This document shows, in pieces, positions 8,673 through 17,725 of a stretch of 64,000 nt of DNA. The stretch spans positions 4,025,001 through 4,089,000 of the forward strand of contig NZ_CP126994.1 of assembly GCF_030252425.1 (NCBI RefSeq), written 5' to 3'. Origin of the DNA: Acidisoma sp. PAMC 29798. Lineage in GTDB: Bacteria > Pseudomonadota > Alphaproteobacteria > Acetobacterales > Acetobacteraceae. Within the stretch, counting starts at the first letter, position 1. Every line of letters begins with the position of its first letter. The position numbers were made by a program, and so were the translations under genes. The notes under the pieces are model-generated. The model was not told the DNA's origin. It worked only from the letters and a program-made list of their open reading frames with translations, and made no database searches.

Positions 8673-9770
8673 TCACTGGCCGAACTGATTGATGGCTTTT
8701 TGAATGTTGCTGCGATACGACGAGTCTGGCGGCGTCAATTCGAGGGATTTCTGGTAGTCTTTCAGGGCCGCCGTTTTGTTGGACAGGCTCTGATACACCT
8801 CGCCTCGGACAAAATAGGTTGTGGCAGCGGTGTCACCGAGTTCGATGCCCTTGTTAATATCGGCAAGAGCTTGGTCGAACTTGCCAATATTAAGATATGC
8901 GATTCCTCGATTTGTATGGGCAAAGGGATAGTCCGGATTGATTGTGATATCCTTTGTGAGAACGACGACCGCCTTGTAATAGTGCTGCGTCACATTATAG
9001 GCATCGCCAAGATCGCCTAAAACCCTGGCGTTTGTTCCGTCCACCTGGAGCGCCTTGGTGAGATCTTCAATCCCTGCCTGATATCGGCCAAGATTCATAG
9101 AATCGCTGGCGCGTTCGATATAGACAATCAAGAAACTTGATTTGAGACTAGCGGCTAGCGCGGGCTGAAGGGCAATCGCCTTACTGAAATCAGTCAAAGC
9201 CTGAGTGAATTTCTTCTCATCCAAATAGCCATGCCCTCGTCCGGCATAAGCCGCGGCGAAACTTGGCATTATGTCGATAGCCCTGGTCATATACGCAATT
9301 CGAGCGTCATGGTCCCCGTTTCGGTCGGCCAGCGTGCCAAGCACTAAATAGGCATCCGGATGCGTGTTCGGGCTCAGCTTTATGGCTTTTTGCGCGTCAG
9401 TAATTGCCTGATCATACTGACCCTTGATGAATTCGACGTTAGCTCGCCCTGCATAAGCAAGATCGGAATTGGGATCCAACGCCAGGGCGTTGCCAAAATT
9501 GACGAGCGCCAAGTCTAACTGGCTTTCGTCGAGAGCATCATTGCCTGCGAAACCATAGACAGCTGCGCGCGTGCGCGGCGTCTGCGCTTTATCTTGAAGG
9601 ATCGTCTGACAGGCCGCTAGGGCTTCGACGTCATCCGAGTTGTTCTTGCACTGGTCCAAAAGAGCCGAAGCCGGCGTCGGCGGAGGTGTTTGAGCTTCCG
9701 CATGAAAGGTCCCGACCAGAAGAACTGATAGGAACATCGCCGATGCAATGCCAAACAGATATCGTCTCAT
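8673..9770 (-). CDS. Exported tetratricopeptide-repeat protein
   Basis: A 365-residue protein from ATG 9770, preceded by AAAGGGTGACTATT. A GTG three codons upstream is also open, but the spacing favours the ATG. Signal peptide MRRYLFGIASAMFLSVLLVG ending near HAEAQ. The rest is about eight TPR units, for example LALVNFGNALALDPNSDLAY, GQYDQAITDAQKAIKLSP and FDQALADINKGIELGD. TPR arrays are protein-binding scaffolds; here one in the periplasm. It sits between the Sel1-repeat lipoprotein and the serpin in one leftward transcription unit. Confidence 0.88.
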   Translation of the reverse strand: MRRYLFGIASAMFLSVLLVGTFHAEAQTPPPTPASALLDQCKNNSDDVEALAACQTILQDKAQTPRTRAAVYGFAGNDALDESQLDLALVNFGNALALDPNSDLAYAGRANVEFIKGQYDQAITDAQKAIKLSPNTHPDAYLVLGTLADRNGDHDARIAYMTRAIDIMPSFAAAYAGRGHGYLDEKKFTQALTDFSKAIALQPALAASLKSSFLIVYIERASDSMNLGRYQAGIEDLTKALQVDGTNARVLGDLGDAYNVTQHYYKAVVVLTKDITINPDYPFAHTNRGIAYLNIGKFDQALADINKGIELGDTAATTYFVRGEVYQSLSNKTAALKDYQKSLELTPPDSSYRSNIQKAINQFGQ

Positions 9771-9846
9771 AATAGTCACCCTTTACAGATCGAGATCCAG
9801 AATCACCCTGGTATGAGCCCTGAACCCATCCGCCGCGCCGACATGG

Positions 9847-11064
9847 TCAATAGCCTTGCTGCTGCTCTTGTTGCTGCTGCTCCTGTTCCTGCTGGTCCTG
9901 CTGTTGTTGGTATTGTTCCTGCTGCTCCTGTTCCTGCTGATATTGCTCCTGCTGGTCCTGCTGTTGTTGGTATTGTTCCTGCTGATTCTGCTGCTGTTGA
10001 GCAGCAGCTGCGGCGTTCTGCTGGTCCCACCAGTCCTGCTGCTGTTGCTGCTGCTGTCTTTGCTGCAGCTGATATTCCTCCATCTGATACTGGCGCGTAC
10101 GCTCAGCGTCGTCGTCATCCTGCGTGTTGCTGGTTGAGGGCGAGGAGGAAGTGTTCGGAGAGTATGGAATTGCCGCGTTCGGGGAGCTTGATTTTTGGTT
10201 GTCGAGAGAGGACAGGAACTGCCGGGCCGCATCATTTCCATGCGCGGCCGATTTATGAACGAGGTCCAGGCCCGTTTTCATATCCTGCGGCACGCCCTGA
10301 CCAGTTATGTACATGGTGCCTAAAGTATATTCCGCCCTGATTTCACCCTGTTTTGCGGCCTTCTCATACCACTCGGCGGCCGTGGCGTAGTTCTGGGCGA
10401 CGCCCTGGCCGTAATAGTATCGATTGCCAAGCGACGTTTCGGAATCTGCGTCACCCGTGGCTGCCGCCGCTGCGTATAAGGACACGGCTTGAGCGTAGTC
10501 CTGCGGCACACCTTGTCCCAGCGTGTACAACACGCCCAGATCATATTCCGCGTCGACGATGCCTTGAGCCGCAGCGCGCCGGTACAAGGCTGCGGCGGCC
10601 GCGTAGTCCCGGGGCACCCCATTCCCAAAGTAATAGGCGTCGGCCAGATTAAACTGGGCGGGGCCGATGCCCTGATCAGCCGCCTTTTTGCCCCAAAACA
10701 CGGCCTTTGTGGGATCTTTTGCCACGCCGCGTCCGGCGATATAACAGTCTGCAAGCTGATACTCTGCTTCCGCATTTCCTTGTTCCGCCGATTTGCGGAA
10801 CCAGGATGCGGCAACGGGGTAACTCCCCTTATATCTGTAGTAACGGCCGAGCTGATGCTGGGCTTCCGCATCACCTTTCTCTGCCGCGGTCTCATAAGCA
10901 GCAAGCGCATGCGGATCCGGCGGCACGTAAGGTTGCGTCGCGGCCGCAGGAGCGACCTGGGCGGGCACGGCGCCTAAAGCCTGTTGAGAGCTACTGGATG
11001 AGCGCGGCGGCATGACACAGCCGGTCAACAGTAACGGAGCGGTCAAGCCAGCCAGGTAGATCAT
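9847..11064 (-). CDS. Sel1-repeat lipoprotein with glutamine-rich tail
   Basis: A 405-residue protein from ATG 11064 (the frame is open to 11136). MIYLAGLTAPLLLTGC is a lipoprotein signal with lipobox LTGC. About six Sel1-like repeats follow (for example FNLADAYYFGNGVPRDYAAA, YDLGVLYTLGQGVPQDYAQA). The last 110 residues are low complexity, dominated by Gln with Glu, Asp and Tyr, encoded by a tandemly repeated DNA tract. Sel1 repeats bind proteins; the lipid anchor places it on the envelope. It precedes the TPR gene by 76 bp and probably starts the operon that ends with the serpin. Confidence 0.85.
   Translation of the reverse strand: MIYLAGLTAPLLLTGCVMPPRSSSSSQQALGAVPAQVAPAAATQPYVPPDPHALAAYETAAEKGDAEAQHQLGRYYRYKGSYPVAASWFRKSAEQGNAEAEYQLADCYIAGRGVAKDPTKAVFWGKKAADQGIGPAQFNLADAYYFGNGVPRDYAAAAALYRRAAAQGIVDAEYDLGVLYTLGQGVPQDYAQAVSLYAAAAATGDADSETSLGNRYYYGQGVAQNYATAAEWYEKAAKQGEIRAEYTLGTMYITGQGVPQDMKTGLDLVHKSAAHGNDAARQFLSSLDNQKSSSPNAAIPYSPNTSSSPSTSNTQDDDDAERTRQYQMEEYQLQQRQQQQQQQDWWDQQNAAAAAQQQQNQQEQYQQQQDQQEQYQQEQEQQEQYQQQQDQQEQEQQQQEQQQGY
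9889..9984. repeat. 60-bp direct repeat encoding the Gln-rich tail
   Basis: The stretch beginning GCTGGTCCTGCTGTTGTTGG at 9891 recurs identically over about 34 bases at 9951, a period of 60 bp (20 codons). The wider region 9850-10070 is CTG/TTG-rich. In-frame repeat units of this kind can expand or contract without breaking the protein. Confidence 0.8.
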
Positions 11065-11422
11065 CAACCGATGGGGTCGAAAACTTATTGCCAGCCCAGG
11101 AGCCCCGTTAAACTGACTGACTTTCTGATGCAGCATATTTTAAACCTTCTTTGGCAATTCAAAAACGGGCGCATGGCAGGTCTTCACCGGAGGTCGCTCT
11201 CGTCGCTCCCTCGCCCATTCTCCGCCTTACCCCGTTGTTATTCAACGTTACCTGCTTTCTTGCCAGCCGGCTTGTATCCGTTTAGCTACATCCGGACGCC
11301 GATTTCGCTGTTCGGGGCCATAAGTCTTTGTCCCTGATCACGGCTTTTTCGGACGGCTGCTGCAGACTGAACCTGGGCGAAAGCATCTGCATAACTTCCA
11401 CCAACTCGGACAATGAATTGTC

Positions 11423-12121
11423 ATGATTGACTCAAAAACGGTAGGGGCAGCCGTCACGGTGACACCGCCCGCTTTGAACGATTTCTGCTGTTCATTCATG
11501 GCCGTGCTGCGGCCGTTCGGGATCAATGCCTTTGCCTTCGGCCAGGCACCCACCTCGGGTGGGCTCGGCGCGTTATCTATAGTGTGTTGGCCAAAATGGA
11601 TCGAGTATTATGCGATCAATGGTTTTGCTCATTACGATAGCGCGATCGATGAAATGCAGTCTTCGCCGGAGCCATTTACTTGGACTGAACTGAAGCGCCG
11701 GCGGCCGGACAAAGGCGCCCGCGTTTTTGACGCCTGTCGCAGATTAGGATGGGCAGACGGCTTTCTCGTTCCAGTTGATATGCCAGGAACGCAGCGGGGG
11801 TTCGTAAGCCTCGCGGCACCCGCCTCTTTAAGGCGCTTGGACAGCGACCGGCGGACCGAAATCACTCACCTCTCGAGGGCGGCGTATTCCCAAGCTCAGG
11901 CGCTCGGCGTTGACCCGCAACCATTGGCCCCAAGGCTGCCTCCAAGAGAGCTCCAGGCGCTAAGCCTCGTGGCCGATGGACGAAATGACAGTGACATTGC
12001 CGCGATTATGGCAATATCACCCTCAACCGCCCATGCTCATGTCGAGCGAGCCAAGCGACGGTTGGGAGCCAATACGCGGGCTCAAGCAGTCGCGCTCGCA
12101 CTGAGAGCAAAAATCCTCTGA
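11423..12121 (+). CDS. LuxR-family regulator with autoinducer-type sensor domain
   Basis: A 232-residue protein. The N-terminal 160 residues have an autoinducer-binding-like layout (FGINAFAFGQAP, WIEYYAINGFAHYDSAID, WADGFLVPVDMPGTQRGFVS). The C-terminal LuxR HTH is complete (LPPRELQALSLVADGRNDSD, IAAIMAISPSTAHAHVERAK, RRLGANTRAQAVALAL). No luxI-type synthase lies in the window, so this is a LuxR solo. It is divergent from the Sel1/TPR/serpin operon, 359 bp from its start, and is a natural candidate regulator of that operon. Whether it binds acyl-homoserine lactones is unknown. Confidence 0.88.
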   Translation: MIDSKTVGAAVTVTPPALNDFCCSFMAVLRPFGINAFAFGQAPTSGGLGALSIVCWPKWIEYYAINGFAHYDSAIDEMQSSPEPFTWTELKRRRPDKGARVFDACRRLGWADGFLVPVDMPGTQRGFVSLAAPASLRRLDSDRRTEITHLSRAAYSQAQALGVDPQPLAPRLPPRELQALSLVADGRNDSDIAAIMAISPSTAHAHVERAKRRLGANTRAQAVALALRAKIL

Positions 12122-12169
12122 AAGCCCTCTGAGTGTCGATTTCCACCAAGAGGGCCTGGCGCACATTCT

Positions 12170-13361
12170 GTGCTAATTGATGGTTTGAAGCGGAAGCATA
12201 CTGGCGCGTAGGAGCGTGATGCCTGCGCGGCCATACATGGCGCGCTTCATTGTTTTCAGTCGGCTGATCTGACCCTCGGTCTGCCCGTTGCTCCACGGCT
12301 CGATAACCGCATTGCGAACTGCGTCGAGATCGCCTTGCAACGTTCTTGCAAAGCGCTGCAAGGCGTAGATACCGGAGTGTTATGCTTCATCCAACCAGGG
12401 ATCCAGCTTGCTGCCATCCCGACCTCGGAGGATGCCTCGGATGCGCATCGCAAATGCCCGCATCACGGAGAAGTCGGTGGACGATGCCTTCAGCGCATCG
12501 ACAGCGACTGCCTGGCGTGCCCTCTGTCTTCCGCCGCCACGACGAGACGAACTGTGAAAGGTGCTTGTAGCAGCCTGTAAAGCCGAGGCGCTGGATTTCG
12601 GTGAAGAGGCAACGGACTACAGTGCATCCTTCGGCCCACCGGCGGGACAGGTGGCCTTGGTAGTATGCTGGCGATCTTGGAGTCGGAGCCATGGCGTTGC
12701 GTTCAGGCAGCGCTTGCAGGCGTATCCACTTGTCGATGCGCTTGCGGCTGAGACCGAGTTCCTTGGTGATCGCCGTGGCCGTTTTGCCGGCATCATACAG
12801 CAGCCGGACCTGTTCGAAGCCGACCTGCCGGAGGCGATGCAAGCGCGCCCTCGTGTCCTCGTCTTCGATGGCGGCCGAGCCTTGCGCGCAGCGGGCGTTC
12901 CAGGCGGCCGAGTTGCTTCTCGATCATCTCGCGCAGGTTCTGGGCCATGCCGCAGAACCGTGTCACCACTGACGGCCATACCAAAGCATGCGAGCAATCG
13001 CCCGGAAGGACGCCCACCCGCATTGTGACCCAACAGGCGCACGATCTCGCTCACTCTCGATGTACGGCGCGCCGTAGGACCGGTGACTTCGGGCATCGAG
13101 CCCGCGAACGTCCGCCGAGAGCACACCGGTTCAGGCACTTGAGCCTGGTCACCGTCAGCTTGATCGTCACCGGTGATCCTTGGACAGGTAGATCCTGCAG
13201 TGACCGGCGGTAGGAACCATGGGGGCATTCGAGGCAATTCCGCACGATGGACAGGGGCCGCCCCCCGGCCCTGTGGATGCTATCATCCAACCCGCGTTGG
13301 TGCGGATAACCTCCTGGACGTCAAGACCAGCCAGCGGTGTCATAACCAGGGATTTGCTCAT
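12170..13361 (-). pseudogene. ISL3-family transposase, multiply frameshifted
   Basis: Reads in several frames from about 13361 (MSKSLVMTPLAGLDVQEV, GPCPSCGIASNAP) through the middle (YDAGKTATAITKELGLSRKR, IDKWIRLQALPERNAMAPTP) to the C-terminal signature (VIEPWSNGQTEGQISRLKTM, KRAMYGRAGITLLRASMLPL). This covers an entire ISL3 transposase in order, but at least three frame changes and internal stops separate the pieces. Terminal repeats were not found. Confidence 0.8.
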
Positions 13362-13657
13362 ACAGGACACTATCCCGCTCAATCCAAGCCAAGAACCACA
13401 AGCAGGTCATGCGTCACAAAATGTGCGCCAGACCCGGGAATCACTTGTCTTGGCGCCCGCCGATGCCCCGCGCCGCGACAATATTCAGAAGGTCGTCGAT
13501 GAAGTGCAGTAGGGAGGGCGTCGCGCGAGAAGGCTGGGCGGCAGGCCGCTGTGACGTTACTGGCTTCCATTCGCAGACTCCATCCTTGGCTTCGGCTTAT
13601 CTTCGCTGATGGTGGCGACGGTCGTAACAAGCGGCGTCACACCCTGCGGGATTTTGG

Positions 13658-13760
13658 ATGTTGATGGTGCAGATTATCAAACGATCCGGCGCGCCCCAAG
13701 GTTTCGAAGTTCTCCCAAGGCGATGGGTTATTGAGCGACGTTTGCGAGGCTCGGAAGGTG
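13658..13760 (+). pseudogene. IS5-family transposase C-terminal scrap
   Basis: A short frame reading IIKRSGAPQGFEVLPRRWVI followed by ERRLRG matches the conserved IS5 C-terminal motif (VLPRRWVVERTFAW). About 30 residues only, with no ends visible. Confidence 0.6.
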
Positions 13761-13809
13761 TCGCAGCGTGCCGTTGCCGCGGGCCGAGTTCACGCTCGGC
13801 TCGTCCACA

Positions 13810-14667
13810 TCACTTCGGCGGCCCTGATTGCGGAAAGTTCTGATCGGTAAGGCAGGTCTTCAGCCAGGACGGCTGATCGTCGGTCATGGAATCCATCGCC
13901 TCGGCATCCAGCTGAGGTAGCGAGTGCGGGAAGGCTTTGCCGTTTGCCGTTTCAGGATGGAGGTTCCAGCGGGCGCCGGCACCGGTGTCGTCGTCTCCGC
14001 AGTCATCATCTGCGCAGGTCGCGACGAGCTTCGGCTTCCCCTCGATGACATCCGCAACGCTACCGGAGGAATAGGTCCGGTACGTCGCCCAATCCAGCCC
14101 CTGACTGCAAATACGACTATTGTTCTGAAAATGATGCGTGGCGAAACATTGATATTCGCGACTGTTGTCGGAACTGTTGTCTGGGAAAAAATCGCAGGAC
14201 GTGTCGAAACCTGCGAAAGTACCGCCTGTGAATTGCGCGGCGAACCGCCGCTGCCGCAAAGCCGTCTGGATCAGGACGGGTTGCGTCGGCGCGTCTTTCG
14301 ACATTTGGGCGAGGACACTCGTGCGATCTTTAATCGCGTCCGATATGAGGCTATGCTGCACGGCTTTTGAGAAACCCTCGCCGGTTTGGCCATCAGTAGC
14401 GTTGTCTAGTTTACCGAAAGCTTCGTCCCGCGCGGCGATCCATCGTTTCTGACTGGCGACCAGCATGGCGTGGATCTCTGCATCCGGTGCTGCTGTGAGG
14501 ATCGCGATATAGGCTCGGTTCATCGCCGCATCGGCGTGCAGGAGTGCCGGGCTGCCACAGATCATGTGTTCGATCGGGCTAACGGCACGAGCGCAGTTGA
14601 TCGCGTGGGCAGAGGATGGGAGCGTTGCCGCTGTCATAGCGACGACTGCAAGCCAATAGACTCTCAT
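13810..14667 (-). CDS. Exported LprI/DUF1311-like protein
   Basis: A 285-residue protein from ATG 14667, with GAGGGAATGCGCC just upstream; the longer open frame to 14994 has no support. Signal peptide MRVYWLAVVAMTAATLPSSA-HA. The mature N-terminus has the DUF1311/LprI pattern: NCARAVSPIEHMICGSPALL, MNRAYIAILTAAP and ASQKRWIAARDEA. The family is named after the mycobacterial lysozyme inhibitor LprI. The C-terminal 150 residues are Cys-rich (CDFFPDNSSD, CFATHHFQNN, TCADDDCGDDD) and unassigned. Periplasmic. A second protein of this family lies at 15477-16205. Confidence 0.75.
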   Translation of the reverse strand: MRVYWLAVVAMTAATLPSSAHAINCARAVSPIEHMICGSPALLHADAAMNRAYIAILTAAPDAEIHAMLVASQKRWIAARDEAFGKLDNATDGQTGEGFSKAVQHSLISDAIKDRTSVLAQMSKDAPTQPVLIQTALRQRRFAAQFTGGTFAGFDTSCDFFPDNSSDNSREYQCFATHHFQNNSRICSQGLDWATYRTYSSGSVADVIEGKPKLVATCADDDCGDDDTGAGARWNLHPETANGKAFPHSLPQLDAEAMDSMTDDQPSWLKTCLTDQNFPQSGPPK

Positions 14668-14866
14668 GGCGCATTCCCTCGAATATAGTGAAGCCATATC
14701 GACCCCCTCCCCGCACGAGGCGCTGACCTTGTGTCGGTGTTGGTCACGACATCTGGCGCGCAGATGATAGTGATCTTGGGGCCGGGTCGATGTTTTACCT
14801 GCGCCCTCAGGGGTAAACTTCTGGAGCGTCGATGTCTCATCTTCATTGGCACGGAGGCGTAAGGCA

Positions 14867-15310
14867 TCATTGCGACGGAACCACCAAAGGTTTGCCCGGA
14901 AGAATTGGCTCAGTACCTTGGGAGGCGTAGCCGTTTTGTTGCGAGCCGGTGAAGACTGCACCCTGGCAACTGAGAGTATAACGCTCCCAGTCATAGCTTG
15001 TGACTATCAGACGAAAGTTGATGTCGACAGCCCGGTTTACATGTCCGATTTCGGAATTGTAGGTGGCCCGTTCGCCCACGTCTCGAACAACCCCTTTCGT
15101 CGAAAGAATCGTTTGATGAGTTCCCCCATGTGGACTCCTCAAGGGTTTGGGCATGGCCATGGCCACCTGTCGTCGATATGTCGCCTCAACATAGTTCAGG
15201 CACCCGACGAAATTCGGGAAGGGGCCAGCCGTGATCGGTACGGATGGCAGCAAACCACTCGCAAATGCTGGGTCGGTTTGGAGCAACCCACAAATCACGG
15301 CCAAAAGCAT
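14867..15310 (-). CDS. Small exported hypothetical protein
   Basis: A 147-residue protein from ATG 15310, giving MLLAVICGLLQTDPAFASG as a signal peptide; a longer frame reaches 15412. The mature region has two cysteines (FVGCLNYVEA, TLSCQGAVFTG) and no recognised domain. It lies between the two DUF1311-like genes in the same orientation and probably belongs to the same leftward set of secreted proteins. Confidence 0.55.
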   Translation of the reverse strand: MLLAVICGLLQTDPAFASGLLPSVPITAGPFPNFVGCLNYVEATYRRQVAMAMPKPLRSPHGGTHQTILSTKGVVRDVGERATYNSEIGHVNRAVDINFRLIVTSYDWERYTLSCQGAVFTGSQQNGYASQGTEPILPGKPLVVPSQ

Positions 15311-15476
15311 CGACGAAATTCTCAATCGGCCTCCACGCGCTACTGCGTTCGAGAGATAGGCGCCACACACCTTGAGGTCGTGGTAGCAGCAGGCAAGTAA
15401 GGATCGCGTCACAATAAGCTCGTTTCCCAGCGCAGGAGGGTCTATCTGGTCGTCTTAACGTAGATGCCGTCGAGGA

Positions 15477-16205
15477 TCACGCGACCGTCCTTGCACAGGA
15501 CCATCGAATTAGTGCCGTGAACCACGATACGGCGGTGATGGCGAAGTCGAAGCGAGGTGGCGGCTTGGCTCTCAAGCTGGGAAGGTCTTCTTCGTCCGAC
15601 CGGAGCATCCCCTTGAACGCCTGCCCCGAGACAGCTCCGTTTGCCTCGAACCTGCAGTCAGGGTGCGTCGCGGCGCCATCGGGGATGCCTTCAATATCGG
15701 CCGTGACCCGCCAACCTGGGCCTTGCGGCTCTACAACAAGTGAGCCTCCGCCATCATCGGTGTGTACTCCGTCCCCGGTCTGCTCCCTGACATAAACCCC
15801 TGCCAGGGAGGCGGTCTCTTTCTCATTATCTGGCAGCGCATCCGCCCATCGTCGCCGTGATTCGGCGATGCGGGCGACATAGACCCGCTTTAGGCAGGGC
15901 GAATCGGTGCATTTGCCGCGTACCGTCCGCAGCCAAGATATCTCGTCGTGGCCGACCGGGTCGATCGTCTGGTACGGGGGCTCGGCGTTATGGCTGAACG
16001 TCTCGTCCTCGATCGAGTCGAAGACCCGCTTCAACTCGGAATCGAGATCCGACAGGGCGGGATCGGCGCAGATGAGTCTTTCGATGTGGTTCGCTGCCTT
16101 TTGGCAATCGAACCCTGCGGCCCGGGCGGCGGCGGCGCTCAGGTCGGTCACCGCGAACACGACGAGAGCTAGAATTTTCAGAGGTAGTCGAGCTCTCATG
16201 GGCAT
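15477..16205 (-). CDS. Exported LprI/DUF1311-like protein, 3' end possibly frameshifted
   Basis: A 242-residue ORF from ATG 16205 with a hydrophobic signal region (LKILALVVFAVTDLSAAAAR). The DUF1311 signature is clear: FDCQKAANHIERLICADPAL, DLDSELKRVFDSI and ARIAESRRRWADAL. After about 15535 the frame ends VSWFTALIRWSCARTVA, while the next frame reads IVVHGTNSMVLCKDGRVILD to a stop at 15442, which looks more like real protein. A one-base indel near 15535 is likely. The predicted role is periplasmic, by analogy to the lysozyme inhibitor LprI, but function in this family is mostly unproven. Confidence 0.75.
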   Translation of the reverse strand: MPMRARLPLKILALVVFAVTDLSAAAARAAGFDCQKAANHIERLICADPALSDLDSELKRVFDSIEDETFSHNAEPPYQTIDPVGHDEISWLRTVRGKCTDSPCLKRVYVARIAESRRRWADALPDNEKETASLAGVYVREQTGDGVHTDDGGGSLVVEPQGPGWRVTADIEGIPDGAATHPDCRFEANGAVSGQAFKGMLRSDEEDLPSLRAKPPPRFDFAITAVSWFTALIRWSCARTVA

Positions 16206-16375
16206 CTGCAAACTGAAAGGAAATCGACCCTAAATAATAGGAGATTAGCTGCTGCCAACGGCTTGAAAGTGGAATAGCCAAAACGCAAGTCCATCTCTCT
16301 GGCCCACACTGCCCTGACGGATATAGCGGCATCGCATAGTCGTCCCGGGCCCTTACAGGCGCGACTCAATCGCCC

Positions 16376-17176
16376 TCAGGGCGGTGGGACGAGATGTCCA
16401 TATGCCGCCAGAAGCGCGTCGACCAAGGTAGCATTGGAGCCTTCGACGCGAAGCGCTGCAGCCGGAATCGTCACGCTGTCCCCACAGGCACGCGACACAT
16501 GGGGGAGATCGAATTCGACCACTAGGCCCGCCGTCTTCGCATCGAGCCACGCCATCATGCCCGGCGGTGCGCCATCAACGCCGGCCTCCGCCACCGTGTC
16601 GCGGCAGTCATCGTCGTATGCATCTTTCTTGGGGTCGCCAGTTCGCGGTCGATACGCGGTGAGGTACAGCGCATAGAGCGTCCGGCCGGACAGGGTAACC
16701 ATCTTTGTACCGTCCGCACCCATGTCGAGGCTCAGCTTGCCAGTCAGGGACGGTGGCAGGAGCGTGCTCCAATCCACGGGTGAGCCAGTCTTGAGATCAT
16801 AGACGATAGCCATCGTCGAGGAGTCGTCGTGCGCTCCGCCGCAGAACTCATTGTCGGAGATCGCGTAGCTAAGGAACCGCGGCCCCTGCATCGCGACGTC
16901 CACGCTCCGGTCCCAGGAATTGTGCTCACTGTCCGATGCCTTACACGCCGCGGCGGCCTTCAGGACGGTCGCATCGAGACGGTGCAGGGCTTCGTTGATC
17001 TTCCGTTCAGCGTTATTAGCCGGCTCGGCAATCAGTGGCATCGCCGCTATCCCGGACCTGAGGTCGGCCGCAGCCTCGAGTCGAACCGTGCGGTCTGCCG
17101 CGTGAGCCTGAAACGCGGCGGTCCCCAGCACTACTGCGGTCACGAGCCACAACTGGCGGTTCATCAGCGGCCTCAT
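16376..17176 (-). CDS. Exported DUF3298 (RsiV-like) protein
   Basis: A 266-residue protein from ATG 17176, with TTAGGAACGAGA at ribosome-binding distance; ATG 17164 is an alternative. Signal peptide MNRQLWLVTAVVLGTAAFQA-HA. The core matches DUF3298: SYAISDNEFCGGAHDDSSTM, YDLKTGSPVDWSTLLPP and VVEFDLPHVSRACG. In Bacillus RsiV the DUF3298 domain binds lysozyme; in many proteobacteria the function is unknown. Here there is no linked sigma factor and no membrane anchor beyond the signal, so it would be a free periplasmic protein. It lies 171 bp upstream of the DUF1311-like gene in the same direction. Confidence 0.75.
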   Translation of the reverse strand: MRPLMNRQLWLVTAVVLGTAAFQAHAADRTVRLEAAADLRSGIAAMPLIAEPANNAERKINEALHRLDATVLKAAAACKASDSEHNSWDRSVDVAMQGPRFLSYAISDNEFCGGAHDDSSTMAIVYDLKTGSPVDWSTLLPPSLTGKLSLDMGADGTKMVTLSGRTLYALYLTAYRPRTGDPKKDAYDDDCRDTVAEAGVDGAPPGMMAWLDAKTAGLVVEFDLPHVSRACGDSVTIPAAALRVEGSNATLVDALLAAYGHLVPPP

Positions 17177-17518
17177 TCTCGTTCCTAAGCTTTTAGAGCC
17201 ATCGATACTTCGATCCGAGCGGTTCAACCACAGCCAGATAGTTTTTGCTTGTCTCTATTTAGAGACATCCGGCGCCGTGAGACGCAGCGCAGCTGTGGTG
17301 ATGAGATTGCCGCGCAACGCGGTGGTTAGCGTGGCGGCTCTGGCGTATGGGTGAGGGGCTTTTCGGGCGTTTGGGGCGGCGATGGGGTGCTGGGCGGGGT
17401 TTGTGCCGGTCGCAGTGGTGAATGACAGTGTAGTCTTGCCAACTCCGCATCATTAAGCAAAAACGATCTTACGATATCACGCGGCCACTGCATCATATCG
17501 ATAAGAAGGATAAAACGA
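17177..17518. other. Intergenic, nothing recognised
   Basis: A divergent spacer of 342 bases between the DUF3298 gene and a small plus-strand ORF. It includes a G/T-rich tract (17330-17400) with no homology I recognise. It should contain the promoters of both genes. Confidence 0.4.
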
Positions 17519-17722
17519 ATGATCGATCTTTACACAAAGGGCACTCTAACAGTTATTGCAGTGTGCTTGGTTGGTATTTTGCTGCGCGGAGCGATAGAAT
17601 CTGCAAAAGCGGCGGGTCCCATTATGAAAGTTACGATATGTGCCCCCTCAGGGAATGAATGCCTGCCTTTATACGTTGATAGCTTTACTCAGCAGACCGG
17701 GATAAGAACTTTTACGCGTTAG
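17519..17722 (+). CDS. Small membrane or exported protein
   Basis: A 67-residue ORF with AAGAAGGATAAAACGA before ATG 17519. One hydrophobic segment (LTVIAVCLVGILLRGAI) follows a short N-terminus, then a tail with KVTICAPSGNECLPLYV containing two cysteines. It could be a membrane-anchored peptide or have an uncleaved signal. No family recognised. A Tn3 transposase fragment starts four bases after its stop, so its 3' end may have been created by that junction. Confidence 0.45.
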   Translation: MIDLYTKGTLTVIAVCLVGILLRGAIESAKAAGPIMKVTICAPSGNECLPLYVDSFTQQTGIRTFTR

Positions 17723-17725
17723 CAA

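Noticed and set aside
9850-10070. CRISPR-like array
   Set aside because: The repetition is a coding low-complexity tract without spacers. No CRISPR array or cas gene was found anywhere in the window.
9856-10137. Plus-strand poly-leucine ORF of 93 codons
   Set aside because: It is the antisense of the glutamine-rich tail of the Sel1 lipoprotein; CAG/CAA repeats read as CTG/TTG on the other strand.
12561-13237. Several overlapping frames of 150-200 codons on both strands
   Set aside because: All are fragments or shadows of one decayed ISL3 transposase.
17259-17453. Minus-strand ORF of 64 codons rich in Arg/His/Pro
   Set aside because: Composition reflects the G/T-rich tract; no start signal and no family resemblance.
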